DNA from: Mycobacterium sp. ITM-2016-00316 | GTDB lineage: Bacteria > Actinomycetota > Actinomycetes > Mycobacteriales > Mycobacteriaceae | Direction: 5' to 3' | DNA: 64,000 nt | Assembly (NCBI RefSeq): GCF_002968335.2 | Contig: NZ_CP134398.1 | Coordinates: 2,604,001 to 2,668,000, forward strand | In this document: piece by piece, positions 24,252 to 34,124 of the stretch | How the letters are laid out: every line of letters begins with the position of its first letter | Position numbering within the stretch: the first letter of the stretch is position 1 | Notes under the pieces: generated by a model | The model's input: only the letters and a program-made list of their open reading frames with translations | The model's database searches: none | What the model was told of the DNA's origin: nothing | Made by a program: the position numbers and the translations under genes

Positions 24252-26248
24252 CCCAGACCCGCCGCGCCGCCGAACACGAGCCGATCGCGCGGGTGCTGCC
24301 GATGCTGTCCGTGCCGCACCTGGACCGCGAATTCGACTACCTGGTGTCGGCCGAACAGTCCGACGATGCCCAGCCCGGCGTGCGGGTCAGGGTGCGTTTC
24401 CACGGCCGGCTGGTGGACGCCTTCGTCCTGGAAAGGCGTTCGGACACCGATCATTCGGGAAAACTCGGCTGGCTGGACCGGGTGGTCTCCGCCGAGCCGG
24501 TGCTGACGCCGGATATCCGCAGGCTCACCGACGCCGTCGCGGCCCGCTATGTCGGAACCCGCCCCGACGTGCTGCGGCTGGCCATCCCGCCGCGGCACGC
24601 CGGCGTCGAGAAGAAGCCACCGGCCGAGCTGCCACCGTTGGCACACCAGCCGGTCGACGAGTCGGGCTGGGCGCAGTACGGGCGCGGCGAACAGTTCCTG
24701 GCCGCGATCCGGGAGGGCCGGGCGGCTCGGGCCGTCTGGCAGGCCCTGCCCGGTGAGCACTGGGCGCTGCGGCTCGCCGAGGCAGCGGCGGCCACCGTGC
24801 ACGCCGGGCGCGGTGCCCTCATCGTGGTGCCCGATCAACGGGATGTCGACGCCGTACACGCGGCGGCGGTGGGCTGCGTGGACGAATCCCGGGTGGTGGC
24901 GCTGTCCGCCGGGCTGGGCCCCTCGCAGCGCTACCGGCGCTGGCTGGCGGTGCTTCGGGGTCAGGCCCGGCTGGTCATCGGCACCCGCAGCGCGGTGTTC
25001 GCGCCCATCGCCGATCTCGGGCTGGTCATCGTCTGGGACGACGGCGACGACAACCTGGCCGAACCGCGCGCGCCGTATCCGCACGCCCGCGAGGTGGCGA
25101 TGCTGCGCGCACACCAATTGCGTTGTGCGGCAATCATCGGCGGGTACGCCAGGACCGCCGAGGCGCACGCACTGGTGCGTAGCCGGTGGGCCCACGACCT
25201 CGTCGCGACCCGCCCGGTGGTGCGCAACCACGCGCCTCGGGTGGTGGCTCTGGACGACAACGCTTTCGACCAGGAACGTGACCCGGCGGCACACACCGCG
25301 CGGCTGCCGTCGATGGCGCTGCGCACCGCCCGCGCCGCGCTGGAGGCCGGGCACCCGGTGCTCGTGCAGGTGCCGCGGCGGGGATACGTGCCGGCACTGG
25401 CCTGCGCCCGCTGCCGCACCGTGGCGCGGTGTCGGCACTGCACCGGGCCGCTGTCGCTGCCCGACCGGGATACCCATGGCGCGGTGTGTCGTTGGTGCGC
25501 CCGCGCCGAACTGACGCTGCGATGTGTGAGCTGTGGATCGGATGCGGTGCGTGCGGTGGTGGTCGGTGCGCGACGGACCGCCGAGGAGCTCGGCCGGGCG
25601 TTGCCGGGCGCCAGCGTCATCACCTCCGGCGGAGAGTCGGTGCTGTCCGCGGTGGGACCGAAACCCGCCGTCGTCGTCGCCACCCCGGGCGCGGAGCCGG
25701 TGGCCGAGGGCGGCTACGGCGCCGCATTGCTGCTCGACAGCTGGGCACTGCTGGGACGCCAGGATCTGCGGGCTGCCGAGGACACGCTGCGCCGCTGGAT
25801 GGCCGCGGCGGCTCTGGTCCGCAGCCGCGCCGACGGGGGCTCGGTGGCGGTGATCGCCGAGTCGACGATCCCGACCGTGCAATCGCTGATCCGCTGGGAC
25901 CCGGTCGGCCACGCGGAATCCGAGCTCAACGCCCGCGACGAGGTGGCGCTGCCGCCCGCGGTCCATCTCGCGGTGCTCGACGGGGTGCCCGAGGCCGTCA
26001 CCGCCTTGCTGGCGGCCGCCGAACTGCCGCCCGCAGCGGAACCGCTGGGGCCGGTGGAGCTCCCACCCGGCGCACGCCGACCGCCGGGTATCGCGGTGGA
26101 CAGTGTGGTGAGCCGGATGCTCGTGCGGGTGCCACGCACCGGCGGTCTGGACCTTGCGGCGGCCCTGCGTCGTGCGGTGAACGGGCTCAGCGCCCGCCAC
26201 GATCAGCAGCCGGTGCGTGTCCAAATGGACCCCTTGCACATAGGGTAG
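24248..26248 (+). CDS. priA: Primosomal protein N' (PriA), helicase motifs degenerate
   Basis: 666 residues. The N-terminal 3'-end-binding domain (LDREFDYLV, VRVRFHGRLVDAFVLE) and the C-terminal region with paired zinc-binding cysteines (CARCRTVARCRHC, then CRWC and CVSC) identify PriA. The ATPase core is altered: no GxxGxGKT Walker A is present where E. coli has one, and the DEEH box is replaced by WDDGDDN. It therefore probably acts as a fork-binding loader rather than an active helicase, as known for actinobacterial PriA proteins. GTG start in GTGA overlap with the YhhN gene. Confidence 0.88.
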   Translation: MTQTRRAAEHEPIARVLPMLSVPHLDREFDYLVSAEQSDDAQPGVRVRVRFHGRLVDAFVLERRSDTDHSGKLGWLDRVVSAEPVLTPDIRRLTDAVAARYVGTRPDVLRLAIPPRHAGVEKKPPAELPPLAHQPVDESGWAQYGRGEQFLAAIREGRAARAVWQALPGEHWALRLAEAAAATVHAGRGALIVVPDQRDVDAVHAAAVGCVDESRVVALSAGLGPSQRYRRWLAVLRGQARLVIGTRSAVFAPIADLGLVIVWDDGDDNLAEPRAPYPHAREVAMLRAHQLRCAAIIGGYARTAEAHALVRSRWAHDLVATRPVVRNHAPRVVALDDNAFDQERDPAAHTARLPSMALRTARAALEAGHPVLVQVPRRGYVPALACARCRTVARCRHCTGPLSLPDRDTHGAVCRWCARAELTLRCVSCGSDAVRAVVVGARRTAEELGRALPGASVITSGGESVLSAVGPKPAVVVATPGAEPVAEGGYGAALLLDSWALLGRQDLRAAEDTLRRWMAAAALVRSRADGGSVAVIAESTIPTVQSLIRWDPVGHAESELNARDEVALPPAVHLAVLDGVPEAVTALLAAAELPPAAEPLGPVELPPGARRPPGIAVDSVVSRMLVRVPRTGGLDLAAALRRAVNGLSARHDQQPVRVQMDPLHIG

Positions 26249-26274
26249 GCAGCACAACTGGTGCGGAGGTGGGT

Positions 26275-28089
26275 ATGGGGCGGCTGTTCAAGCTACTGAT
26301 CCCGTTGGTGCTCATCGCGTTTGGCCTGCTGTGGCCGGTGGTGTTCAGCGCGACCCCCACCGGTGGTGGCGACGCCTCCCCGGATCCGGTGGTCATCAGT
26401 GACTACACCGCCCACTACACGGTGAACGCCGACGGTGACATGGACGCCGTCGAGACCATCACCGGTGAGTTCCCCGTCGGACGGCACGGCATCTTCCGGC
26501 ACTGGGATGTGGCCAATCAGAACAGCCCCAAGGTCCGGCAGGTCCCGCAGATCCAGTCGATCCTGTGGGACGGTGAACCGGCGCCCTATCAGCTGCTCTG
26601 GGAGGGCCGGGACCGGTTCCGGGTGGCCAAGATCGGTAGCCCCGACAGCACGCTGACCCCCGGGCCGCACGTGTTCGAGATCCGGTACCGCATCCCCGGC
26701 GTGCTCGACCCCGGAACCTCGGGCGCCGGTAAGCAATTCGGCGGTTCGACGGGTGAGGCGAGCGCGCCGACGGTGTTCTTCTGGAACGTCTTCGCACCGG
26801 CCTGGAACAATAGGATCCAGAATGTCGACATCACCGTCACCCTGCCGGAGCCGGTGGTCGGCGCCCAGTGCTCGGTCGGATACGGCCGGGGCACCGCCTG
26901 CAGCGATCTCACCGTCGACGGGAACACCGTGCGGCTGGCCGCGCAATGGCTGGGACCGCACACCCCGGTCACTCTGCGGGCGGGCATGGACATGCCGACA
27001 CCGCCGCGCGCCGAGCTGCTGTGGACCTACCACTGGGACCGGGTGTTGGGGCAGTCGACCACCCGGGTGGTGGTGCTGTTGGGCCTGGCTCTGCTTGCCG
27101 GGCTGGCGGCCGTTCTGTGGTCGCGCAGCACCGTCGAGGCGCCGCCGGGATTCCCGATCCAGTACGCGCCGCCGCCTGGTCTGGGCCCCGTGCAGACCGA
27201 GTACATCCGCACCGAATCGGTGCCCAAGAACGGCCTGACCGCGACGCTTTTCCACCTCGCCGAACGCGAACTCGTCGACCTGCGCCAGATCAGCAAGAAC
27301 GACTGGAACGTCACCGGCACCGCTGCGCCCGGCGCCTGGGCCGATATCGACCCGGTCGGCGTCGCGGTCGGTTCGGCGCTGAAGATCATCGGCCCCGGCG
27401 CCGAGTTCAAGGCCAGGAAATCCGCCAGATCGGGGGAGAAGCTCAGTAAGGCCAAGACCGACATGGCCGACGCGGTGCAGAAGTGGGCCCTCGAGGAGGG
27501 CCTGATGGTGAAACGCCGCAAGGAACTGTGGTTGCGCGCCGCCAATGCCGTCGCGGCGATCCTGATGGTGTGCGGGTTCTTCCGGTGGGGGTTTCCGATC
27601 ACCCTGTGGGCGCTGCCGTTCGCGGTGTTCTTCTTGTTCTCCGCGGCGTCGTGGCGTGCCGGGGTGGGCACCAGGCGTACCGCGGCGGGTCGCGAACTGT
27701 GGTCACGCGCAGGCGGATTCCACCGGTTGTTGTCCACCGACTCGGCGGAGAGCCGGTTCGATTTCGGGGCGCGCAAGGACCTCTACGCGGCCTACGTGCC
27801 GTTCGCGGTGGCCGCGGGCAGCGCGGCGCTGTGGGCGCAGAAATACCGCGACGTCACCGGGGCGGTTGCACCACAACCGGAGTGGTACCACTCGTCGTCC
27901 AGCACGTCCTGGGGCCTGTCCGGAGGTTCCGGCGGTGCCGGATTCGACAGTTTCGAATCGGCGCTGTCGTCATCGATCGGCGCCTACACCGCGTCGCAGT
28001 CGTCGTCCTCCAGCGGCGGCAGCAGTAGCAGCGGTGGAGGCGGCGGTGGCGGTGGCGGCGGCGGAGGAGGTGGAGGCGGATCATGGTGA
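26275..28089 (+). CDS. DUF2207 membrane protein with poly-glycine tail
   Basis: 604 residues. An N-terminal signal or anchor helix (about 4-22) is followed by an extracytoplasmic DUF2207 domain (DYTAHYTVNADGDMDAVETI...GRHGIFRHW), a membrane helix near 258-280, a cytosolic part and two further helices near 425-465. The C-terminus is low complexity: Ser-rich (SQSSSSSGGSSSSG) then about 15 glycines ending SW, a form typical of DUF2207 proteins. Role unknown; it is paired with LemA, whose start lies 7 nt inside this gene. GGAGG lies 6-10 nt before the ATG. Confidence 0.82.
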   Translation: MGRLFKLLIPLVLIAFGLLWPVVFSATPTGGGDASPDPVVISDYTAHYTVNADGDMDAVETITGEFPVGRHGIFRHWDVANQNSPKVRQVPQIQSILWDGEPAPYQLLWEGRDRFRVAKIGSPDSTLTPGPHVFEIRYRIPGVLDPGTSGAGKQFGGSTGEASAPTVFFWNVFAPAWNNRIQNVDITVTLPEPVVGAQCSVGYGRGTACSDLTVDGNTVRLAAQWLGPHTPVTLRAGMDMPTPPRAELLWTYHWDRVLGQSTTRVVVLLGLALLAGLAAVLWSRSTVEAPPGFPIQYAPPPGLGPVQTEYIRTESVPKNGLTATLFHLAERELVDLRQISKNDWNVTGTAAPGAWADIDPVGVAVGSALKIIGPGAEFKARKSARSGEKLSKAKTDMADAVQKWALEEGLMVKRRKELWLRAANAVAAILMVCGFFRWGFPITLWALPFAVFFLFSAASWRAGVGTRRTAAGRELWSRAGGFHRLLSTDSAESRFDFGARKDLYAAYVPFAVAAGSAALWAQKYRDVTGAVAPQPEWYHSSSSTSWGLSGGSGGAGFDSFESALSSSIGAYTASQSSSSSGGSSSSGGGGGGGGGGGGGGGGSW

Positions 28090-28625
28090 GGTTCTTGCTG
28101 ATTCTGGTACTGGCGATCGCCGTGCTGGTGTTGATCGGGTTGGTGGTCGGCTACAACAAGCTCAAGTCGGCCGACGTGCGGGTGGCCGAAGCGCTGTCCG
28201 GGATCGATGTCGAACTGACCCGCCGCGCGGCGCTGATCCCGAGCCTGGTGCACACGGTGGGCTCGTTCGCCACCCACGAGAAGGCGATCCTGGATCACGT
28301 CACCGACGCCCGGGCCGCACTGAACGCCGCCACCGGCGGCGAATCGGTGGCCCGGCGCAGCGCCGCGGAGGGTGAACTGGACACCGCGCTCGGCCAGGTG
28401 CTGGCGCTCGGGCAGAGCTACCCACAGCTCAACTCGTCGACCAACTTCCTGAATCTGCAGGAGAACCTGACCGACACCGAGAACAAGTTGGCCTTCGCCC
28501 GGCAGTACTACAACGACGCGGTCGCCGGGGTGAACCGGCTGATCACCACGATGCCGTGGATGTTCGTGGCCCCGATCGCCGGTGTGCAGGAACGCGAGTT
28601 CTACCAGACTCCACGTCTTCCCTAG
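28083..28625 (+). CDS. LemA family protein
   Basis: 180 residues. One N-terminal membrane helix (about 3-25), then the LemA helical bundle with the family start YNKLKSADVRVAEALSGIDVELTRRAALIPSLVHTV and the C-terminal NRLITTMPWMFVAPIAGVQEREFY. Often encoded beside DUF2207 or TPM-domain proteins; cell-envelope role presumed. Overlaps the DUF2207 gene by 7 nt and precedes fmt by 9 nt. Confidence 0.88.
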   Translation: MVRFLLILVLAIAVLVLIGLVVGYNKLKSADVRVAEALSGIDVELTRRAALIPSLVHTVGSFATHEKAILDHVTDARAALNAATGGESVARRSAAEGELDTALGQVLALGQSYPQLNSSTNFLNLQENLTDTENKLAFARQYYNDAVAGVNRLITTMPWMFVAPIAGVQEREFYQTPRLP

Positions 28626-28634
28626 ACTGGCTCG

Positions 28635-29561
28635 GTGCGACTCATCTTTGCCGGAACCCCGGAGCCCGCGCTGCCCTCGCTGCGCAGACTGATCGACTCC
28701 GAAAACCATGATGTCGTCGCGGTACTGACCCGGCCCGATGCCGCGGCCGGCCGGCGCGGCACGCCGGCGCCGTCCCCGGTGGCTCAGCTGGCCACCGAGC
28801 ACGGCATCCCGGTGCTCAAGCCCGAGCGACCCAACACCGCGGAGTTCGTCGCCGAACTGACCGCCCTGGCGCCCGACGCCTGCGCGGTGGTCGCCTACGG
28901 CGCACTGCTGCGCGCGGACCTACTGGCCGTGCCGCCGCGGGGCTGGGTGAATCTGCACTTCTCGCTGCTTCCGGCCTGGCGCGGAGCCGCCCCGGTGCAA
29001 GCCGCGATCGCCGCGGGGGACGAGGTCACCGGGGCGACCACCTTCCAGATCGAACTCGACCTGGACTCCGGACCCGTCTACGGCGTCGTCACCGAGACCA
29101 TCCGCCCGACCGACACAGCCGGGGATCTGCTTGAGCGCCTGTCTGTTTCGGGCGCGGGATTATTGGAGGCCACCATGGACGGTATCGCCGACGGAACGCT
29201 CGACCCGGTACCTCAGCCCGCCGATGGGGTCACCGTCGCACCCAAGATCACCGTCGAGGAGGCGCGGGTGCGCTGGGAACTGCCCGCGCACGCGGTCGAT
29301 CGCCGGGTCCGGGCGGTCACCCCGAACCCCGGTGCGTGGACGATGATCGGCGATGTGCGCGTCAAGGTCGGCCCGGTGCGTCCCGACGACTCGAAGGTGC
29401 TCGCCGCGGGGGAGCTCGAAGTCGGCAGGCGTGACGTATGGATCGGCACCGGTTCCGATGCGGTGGCGCTGAGCTGGGTTCAGCCGCCCGGGAAGAAGCC
29501 GATGAACGCCGCCGACTGGGCGCGCGGAGCACGTCCGGACGCATCGGTGCGGGCGCTGTGA
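28635..29561 (+). CDS. fmt: Methionyl-tRNA formyltransferase
   Basis: 308 residues. Formylates initiator Met-tRNA. The N-terminal formyltransferase domain has [15 protein letters not shown] and the active-site region [18 protein letters not shown] with the N-H-D type residues. The C-terminal tRNA-binding OB domain runs from about 205. GTG start at 28635. The stop overlaps the rsmB GTG. Confidence 0.95.
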   Translation: MRLIFAGTPEPALPSLRRLIDSENHDVVAVLTRPDAAAGRRGTPAPSPVAQLATEHGIPVLKPERPNTAEFVAELTALAPDACAVVAYGALLRADLLAVPPRGWVNLHFSLLPAWRGAAPVQAAIAAGDEVTGATTFQIELDLDSGPVYGVVTETIRPTDTAGDLLERLSVSGAGLLEATMDGIADGTLDPVPQPADGVTVAPKITVEEARVRWELPAHAVDRRVRAVTPNPGAWTMIGDVRVKVGPVRPDDSKVLAAGELEVGRRDVWIGTGSDAVALSWVQPPGKKPMNAADWARGARPDASVRAL

Positions 29562-30982
29562 GCCGGCCCTCGTCGTCCGGGCGTGGCGGGCGCCCGTCGC
29601 GTCATCACTCCACCAACGCGCCGCAGCGCAAGGGGCCGGCACGCAAGCCGCTGGACCCGGCCCGGCGCGCGGCGTTCGACGTGCTGCGCGCGGTCAGTGA
29701 ACGCGACGCCTACGCGAACCTGACCCTGCCGGCCCTGCTGCGCGACCGGGGAATCAAGGGTCTCGACGCCGCCTTCGCCACCGAACTCGCCTACGGCACC
29801 TGCCGCACCCGGGGCCTGCTCGACGCCGTGATCAGCGCGGCGGCCGACCGGCCCGTCGACCAGATCGACTCGGTTCTGCTGGACCTGCTGCGGCTGGGCA
29901 GCTACCAGTTGCTGCGCACCAGGGTGGACGCGCACGCCGCCCTCGACACCACCGTCGATCAGGCGGGAATCGAATTCGATTCGGTACGAGCAGGTTTCGT
30001 CAACGGTGTGCTGCGCAAGATCGCCGGCCAGGATGAGCAGGCCTGGATCGCCGAACTCGCACCGCCGCAGGCCAGCGATCCGATCGGGCATGCCGCCTTC
30101 GTCAACGCTCACCCACGGTGGGTGGCCCAGGCCTTCGTCGATGCGCTCGGTGCCGGTGCCGGGCAGCTCGGCGCGCTGCTCGCCAGCGATGACGAGCGGC
30201 CCGTCGTTCACCTGGCCGCCCGGCCCGGGGTGCTGACCGCCGCGGACCTCGCTGCCCAGGCCGAGGGAACCGTCGGCCGGTACTCGCCGTATGCGGTCTA
30301 TCTGTCCGGGGGTGACCCGGGCGAGCTGGTCGCGGTGCGGGAAGGCGCCGCGCTGGTGCAGGACGAAGGGTCGCAGCTGGTGGCGCGCGCCGTGACCCTG
30401 GCCACCGTGGACGGCCCCGACCACGGCCGGTGGCTGGACCTGTGCTCGGGACCGGGCGGTAAGACCGCGCTGATCGCGGCGCTGGCCGGGGATGCCCGTG
30501 TCACGGCGGTGGAGCCCGCCGAGCACCGGGCCGATTTCGTCGAACGCAACACCGCCGGACTGCCCGTCGATGTGCTGCGAGTGGACGGCCGGGAATCGGG
30601 CCTGGAACCGGCGAGCTTCGACCGGGTGCTGGTCGACGCGCCGTGCACCGGTCTGGGTGCGTTGCGGCGCAGGCCCGAGGCGCGCTGGCGGCGCCAGCCC
30701 GGCGATGTGCCGACGCTGGCGAAGTTGCAGCGGGAGCTGCTGGCGGCGGCCATCGCGCTGACCCGGCCCGGTGGCGTGGTGCTTTATGCCACGTGTTCGC
30801 CGCATCTGGCCGAGACCGTCGGCGTGGTGGCCGATGCGCTGCGCAGGCACCCGGTGACGGCGCTGGACACCCGGGAGTTTTTTCCGGGCGTCGATCAGCT
30901 CGGCGACGGACCATACGTGCAGCTCTGGCCGCACCTGCATGGCACCGATGCGATGTTCGCCGCGGCGCTGAAAGTAGGCTGA
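29558..30982 (+). CDS. rsmB: 16S rRNA (cytosine-5) methyltransferase RsmB/Fmu
   Basis: 474 residues. A basic unstructured start (about 1-35) leads to a NusB-like RNA-binding domain (about 38-165) and a SAM-dependent methyltransferase (about 240-474) with [17 protein letters not shown], the [20 protein letters not shown] motif and ATCSPH; the two motif cysteines are the catalytic pair of m5C enzymes. GTG start in GTGA overlap with fmt. Confidence 0.93.
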   Translation: MSRPSSSGRGGRPSRHHSTNAPQRKGPARKPLDPARRAAFDVLRAVSERDAYANLTLPALLRDRGIKGLDAAFATELAYGTCRTRGLLDAVISAAADRPVDQIDSVLLDLLRLGSYQLLRTRVDAHAALDTTVDQAGIEFDSVRAGFVNGVLRKIAGQDEQAWIAELAPPQASDPIGHAAFVNAHPRWVAQAFVDALGAGAGQLGALLASDDERPVVHLAARPGVLTAADLAAQAEGTVGRYSPYAVYLSGGDPGELVAVREGAALVQDEGSQLVARAVTLATVDGPDHGRWLDLCSGPGGKTALIAALAGDARVTAVEPAEHRADFVERNTAGLPVDVLRVDGRESGLEPASFDRVLVDAPCTGLGALRRRPEARWRRQPGDVPTLAKLQRELLAAAIALTRPGGVVLYATCSPHLAETVGVVADALRRHPVTALDTREFFPGVDQLGDGPYVQLWPHLHGTDAMFAAALKVG

Positions 30983-30987
30983 CCGCC

Positions 30988-31695
30988 ATGTCTGGTCAAT
31001 CGCCCGTCGCCCCGCTCGCCCAGGCCCCGCTCATCGCGCCGTCCATTCTCGCCGCCGACTTCGCCAGGCTGTCCGACGAAGTCGCCGCCGTCGCCGGTGC
31101 GGACTGGTTGCACGTCGATGTGATGGACAACCACTTCGTGCCGAACCTCACGCTGGGGCTGCCCGTGGTCGAGAGCCTGCTCAAGGTCACCGACATCCCG
31201 ATGGACTGTCACCTGATGATCGATCAGCCCGAGCGGTGGGCGCCGCCGTACGCCGAGGCCGGCGCCTACAACGTCACCTTCCACGCCGAGGCGACCGACA
31301 ACCCGGTGGGTGTCGCACGCGATATCCGCGCCGCCGGCGCCAGGGCGGGACTCTCGGTGAAGCCGGGCACCGCGCTGGAGCCCTACCTGGAGATCCTGCG
31401 GGAGTTCGACACCCTGCTGGTGATGTCGGTGGAGCCCGGATTCGGTGGCCAGAAGTTCATCCCCGAGGTGCTCTCGAAGGTGTCCACCGTGCGCCGCCTG
31501 GTGGATGCGGGGGAGCTGACGATCGTGGTGGAGATCGACGGCGGCATCAACGCCGACACCATCGAGGCCGCCGCCGAGGCCGGGGTGGACTGTTTCGTCG
31601 CGGGATCTGCGGTCTACAGCGCCGAGGATCCGGCCGAGGCGGTGCGGCGACTGCGCAGGCAGGCCGCCGCCGCCTCACCACACCTCACGTTATGA
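30988..31695 (+). CDS. rpe: Ribulose-phosphate 3-epimerase
   Basis: 235 residues, TIM barrel. [12 protein letters not shown] at the N-terminus, the metal-binding [33 protein letters not shown] and the phosphate-binding [16 protein letters not shown]. Interconverts ribulose-5-P and xylulose-5-P, feeding ribulose-5-P to the riboflavin genes nearby. Starts 5 nt after rsmB and overlaps ribD by ATGA. Confidence 0.96.
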   Translation: MSGQSPVAPLAQAPLIAPSILAADFARLSDEVAAVAGADWLHVDVMDNHFVPNLTLGLPVVESLLKVTDIPMDCHLMIDQPERWAPPYAEAGAYNVTFHAEATDNPVGVARDIRAAGARAGLSVKPGTALEPYLEILREFDTLLVMSVEPGFGGQKFIPEVLSKVSTVRRLVDAGELTIVVEIDGGINADTIEAAAEAGVDCFVAGSAVYSAEDPAEAVRRLRRQAAAASPHLTL

Positions 31696-32720
31696 GTGGT
31701 GACGCCGCGAAGCGACCGGTGACCCTGGAAGCCGCGATGCGGCTCGCCGTCGAGCAGGCCGACCGGGTCAAGGGCGCCACCTACCCGAATCCACCCGTGG
31801 GCGCGGTGATCCTGGACGCCGCGGGCGAGGTGGTCGGCGTCGGTGCGACCGAGCCGACCGGGGGAGCACACGCCGAGGTGGTGGCGCTGCGGCGGGCGGG
31901 TGAGTTGGCGCGCGGGGGAACAGCGGTGGTCACCCTGGAACCGTGCAATCACCACGGTCGTACCCCTCCCTGCGTGGAAGGTCTTCTGGCAGCAGGGGTG
32001 TCGCGCGTGGTGTACGCCGTACCGGATCCCAACCCGGTGGCTGCGGGTGGGGCATCGCGTCTGGGTGCGGCCGGTGTCGAGGTGCACGCCGGGGTACTCG
32101 GTGCCGATGTCGCCGGCGGACCGCTGCGCGAGTGGCTGCACAAGCAACGCACCGGGCTGCCGCACGTCACGTGGAAGTTCGCCACCAGCGTGGACGGGCG
32201 CAGCGCTGCCGCCGACGGCAGCAGCCAGTGGATCACCAGTGAGTCCGCCCGAGCCGACGTGCACCGTCGGCGCGGCGTGGTCGAGGCGATCGTGGTCGGC
32301 ACCGGCACGGTGCTTTTCGACGACCCGACGCTGACCGCGCGCCTGCCCGACGGCAGCCTCGCCGGCCGTCAACCGTTGCGGGTGGTGGTCGGGGAGCGGG
32401 AGATATCACCGGAATCGAACGTGCTCAATGACGACTCGCGCACCATGGTGATCCGCACCCGCGACCCGCACGAGGTGATGCGCGCCCTGTCCGACCGGAC
32501 CGCTGTCCTGCTCGAGGGTGGCCCGACGCTGGCCGGGGCGTTCTTGCGCGCGGGTGTGATCGACCGGATTCTGGCGTATGTGGCTCCCATTTTGCTGGGC
32601 GGGCCGATCACGGCGGTCGACGATGTCGGGGTGCTCAGCATGGCCGGCGCCCAGCGCTGGCGTTTCGACGGAATCGAGGCGATCGGGCCCGATGTCCGAC
32701 TCAGTCTGGTGCCGCACTGA
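31692..32720 (+). CDS. ribD: Bifunctional riboflavin deaminase/reductase RibD
   Basis: 342 residues. The N-terminal cytidine-deaminase-like domain has zinc ligands in [13 protein letters not shown] and [17 protein letters not shown]. The C-terminal DHFR-like reductase domain runs from about 155 ([24 protein letters not shown]). Second and third steps of riboflavin synthesis. The ATG overlaps the rpe stop. Confidence 0.95.
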   Translation: MSGDAAKRPVTLEAAMRLAVEQADRVKGATYPNPPVGAVILDAAGEVVGVGATEPTGGAHAEVVALRRAGELARGGTAVVTLEPCNHHGRTPPCVEGLLAAGVSRVVYAVPDPNPVAAGGASRLGAAGVEVHAGVLGADVAGGPLREWLHKQRTGLPHVTWKFATSVDGRSAAADGSSQWITSESARADVHRRRGVVEAIVVGTGTVLFDDPTLTARLPDGSLAGRQPLRVVVGEREISPESNVLNDDSRTMVIRTRDPHEVMRALSDRTAVLLEGGPTLAGAFLRAGVIDRILAYVAPILLGGPITAVDDVGVLSMAGAQRWRFDGIEAIGPDVRLSLVPH

Positions 32721-32823
32721 GTTGTGATCGCAACCACAGTGTCGCTGGTGATGTGACGTTCAATCCTGTTGCCGGAGTGGCCTTGCCGGGTGTTGTAGCC
32801 GGGTGCCGGGGTCGGCGCGCCGG

Positions 32824-32829
32824 TAGACT
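32824..32829 (+). promoter_or_regulatory. Candidate -10 element for the small ORF
   Basis: TAGACT (TANNNT) lies 67 nt before the ATG at 32891, predicting a leader of about 55 nt with its own Shine-Dalgarno. No clear -35. Confidence 0.3.
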
Positions 32830-32890
32830 TCGGTCAAAGCGCCTTCACCGACGAGTCGCTCGGGGATTGCACTAGCAAAGGATGACGAGC

Positions 32891-33040
32891 ATGACTGCTT
32901 TGCAGGACTGGCTCAACAGCGGGCCGGTCAACCCGCAGAACGTCAGATCGCTGGTCTTCGGTGTGCTGCGGATGGGGCCTCAGCAGGTTCTATACCCGCG
33001 TGCCCCCAAGATCATGAAGCGCGGCCTCGAGCGCTGCTGA
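32891..33040 (+). CDS. Small ORF, 49 residues, unknown
   Basis: ATG at 32891 follows AAAGGA (32877-32882) at an 8-nt spacing. The protein starts MTALQDWLNSGPVNPQNVRS and ends in a basic segment, RAPKIMKRGLERC. 41 of 49 codons end in G or C, the codon bias of true genes here, which supports translation. An in-frame ATG at 32882 overlaps the Shine-Dalgarno and is less likely. No family recognised. A minus-strand frame also enters this stretch (stop at 32990), so overlap or gene decay cannot be excluded. Confidence 0.5.
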   Translation: MTALQDWLNSGPVNPQNVRSLVFGVLRMGPQQVLYPRAPKIMKRGLERC

Positions 33041-33188
33041 TTTGCTGTACCAGCGTTCCGGGGCGCAGAACCACACCGTCTGGGGGCCCGTGCGCGTCCA
33101 GGTAGCGCCCAATTCCTGCCGCTGATCCGCGATGATGTTCTGCGGAGCGGTTTTCCCGCAGATTCCCGCGGGCGGCAAGGAGATGGTG

Positions 33189-34073
33189 ATGAGCACGTCG
33201 GCAGAATCCCGAGGCCCCGGCGAGGGGCGCGTTCTTTCGCTGGCGCCGCTCACGGTGCTGGAACTCGATCCGGCCGAACTCGTCGATTGTGCGGCGTCGG
33301 CGGGATATGACGCCGTCGGCTTGAGACTGATCCGCGCGACCGCCCAGGAGCCGCTGCGGCCGACCATCGGCCGAACTCCACTGATCCTGGAAACCAAGCG
33401 CCGCCTTGATGATTCGGGACTGCGCCTGGTGGATATCGAGGTGCTGCGGTTACGTCCGGAGACCAGGGTCCGCGCAGATTTCGAGGCCTTCCTGGAGACC
33501 GGAGCGTATCTCGGGGCCACCGAGGTCCTGGTCACGGGCAACGACCCCGACCACAGCCGGACCGCGCAGAATCTCGCTGAGCTGGCTTTGCTGGCAGCCG
33601 AATTCGGGCTGACCCCCAGCCTGGAGCCGATGCCGTGGACCGAGGTCAAGGATCTTCGTCAGGGTGTGGCGATTCTGACGGCGTGCCCGGCGGGAGTCGG
33701 TCTGCTGGTGGACGCCATCCACTACGACCGCGCCATGAACTCGCCCGCCGAGCTGGCCGCGCTGCCGCAGGAGTGGATTCGCTACGCGCAGATCTGTGAC
33801 GCGCCTGCCGAACGTCCGGGCACGGTGGCGGAAATGATGCACCAGGGCCGCGAAGCGCGGTTACTTCCGGGCGCCGGAGGTATCGATTTGGTCTCGATGT
33901 TGCGTGCGCTGCCGGCGGGTATCCCGATCAGTGTGGAGGCCCCGCTGCACAGCGACGCACCGGCGGCGGTCCGGGCGGCGGCGGCGGCGCGGGCTGCGCG
34001 CGAGGTGCTGGCGCTGGCCGACGAGGCCGGCGGATGCAGTTTCGGTACTCGCCGCACTCGTCCCGCCGCGTAG
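33189..34073 (+). CDS. Sugar phosphate isomerase/epimerase-like TIM barrel protein
   Basis: 294 residues of the xylose isomerase-like TIM barrel superfamily: SAGYDAVGLRLIRA, LVDIEVLRLRP, GATEVLVTGNDPD, LEPMPWTEV, VGLLVDAIHYDRA, YAQICDAPAE and PISVEAPLHS match the eight strands with metal-binding acidic residues (E of LEPMP, D of LVDAIH, D of ICDAP, E of SVEAP). Substrate unknown. ATG at 33189 chosen for AAGGAG at 33177-33182; an ATG at 33183 abuts that site. The C-terminal tail after about 280 is unstructured. Confidence 0.75.
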   Translation: MSTSAESRGPGEGRVLSLAPLTVLELDPAELVDCAASAGYDAVGLRLIRATAQEPLRPTIGRTPLILETKRRLDDSGLRLVDIEVLRLRPETRVRADFEAFLETGAYLGATEVLVTGNDPDHSRTAQNLAELALLAAEFGLTPSLEPMPWTEVKDLRQGVAILTACPAGVGLLVDAIHYDRAMNSPAELAALPQEWIRYAQICDAPAERPGTVAEMMHQGREARLLPGAGGIDLVSMLRALPAGIPISVEAPLHSDAPAAVRAAAAARAAREVLALADEAGGCSFGTRRTRPAA

Positions 34074-34124
34074 TCAACCCGCCACCCGCACGCGCCCGTC
34101 GATCACGCGGTCACCCCGACGCGG

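Noticed and set aside
24203..26257. 684-codon open frame antisense to priA
   Set aside because: Composition is Gln/His/Arg-rich with no motif; it shadows priA, which has clear zinc-site cysteines on the plus strand.
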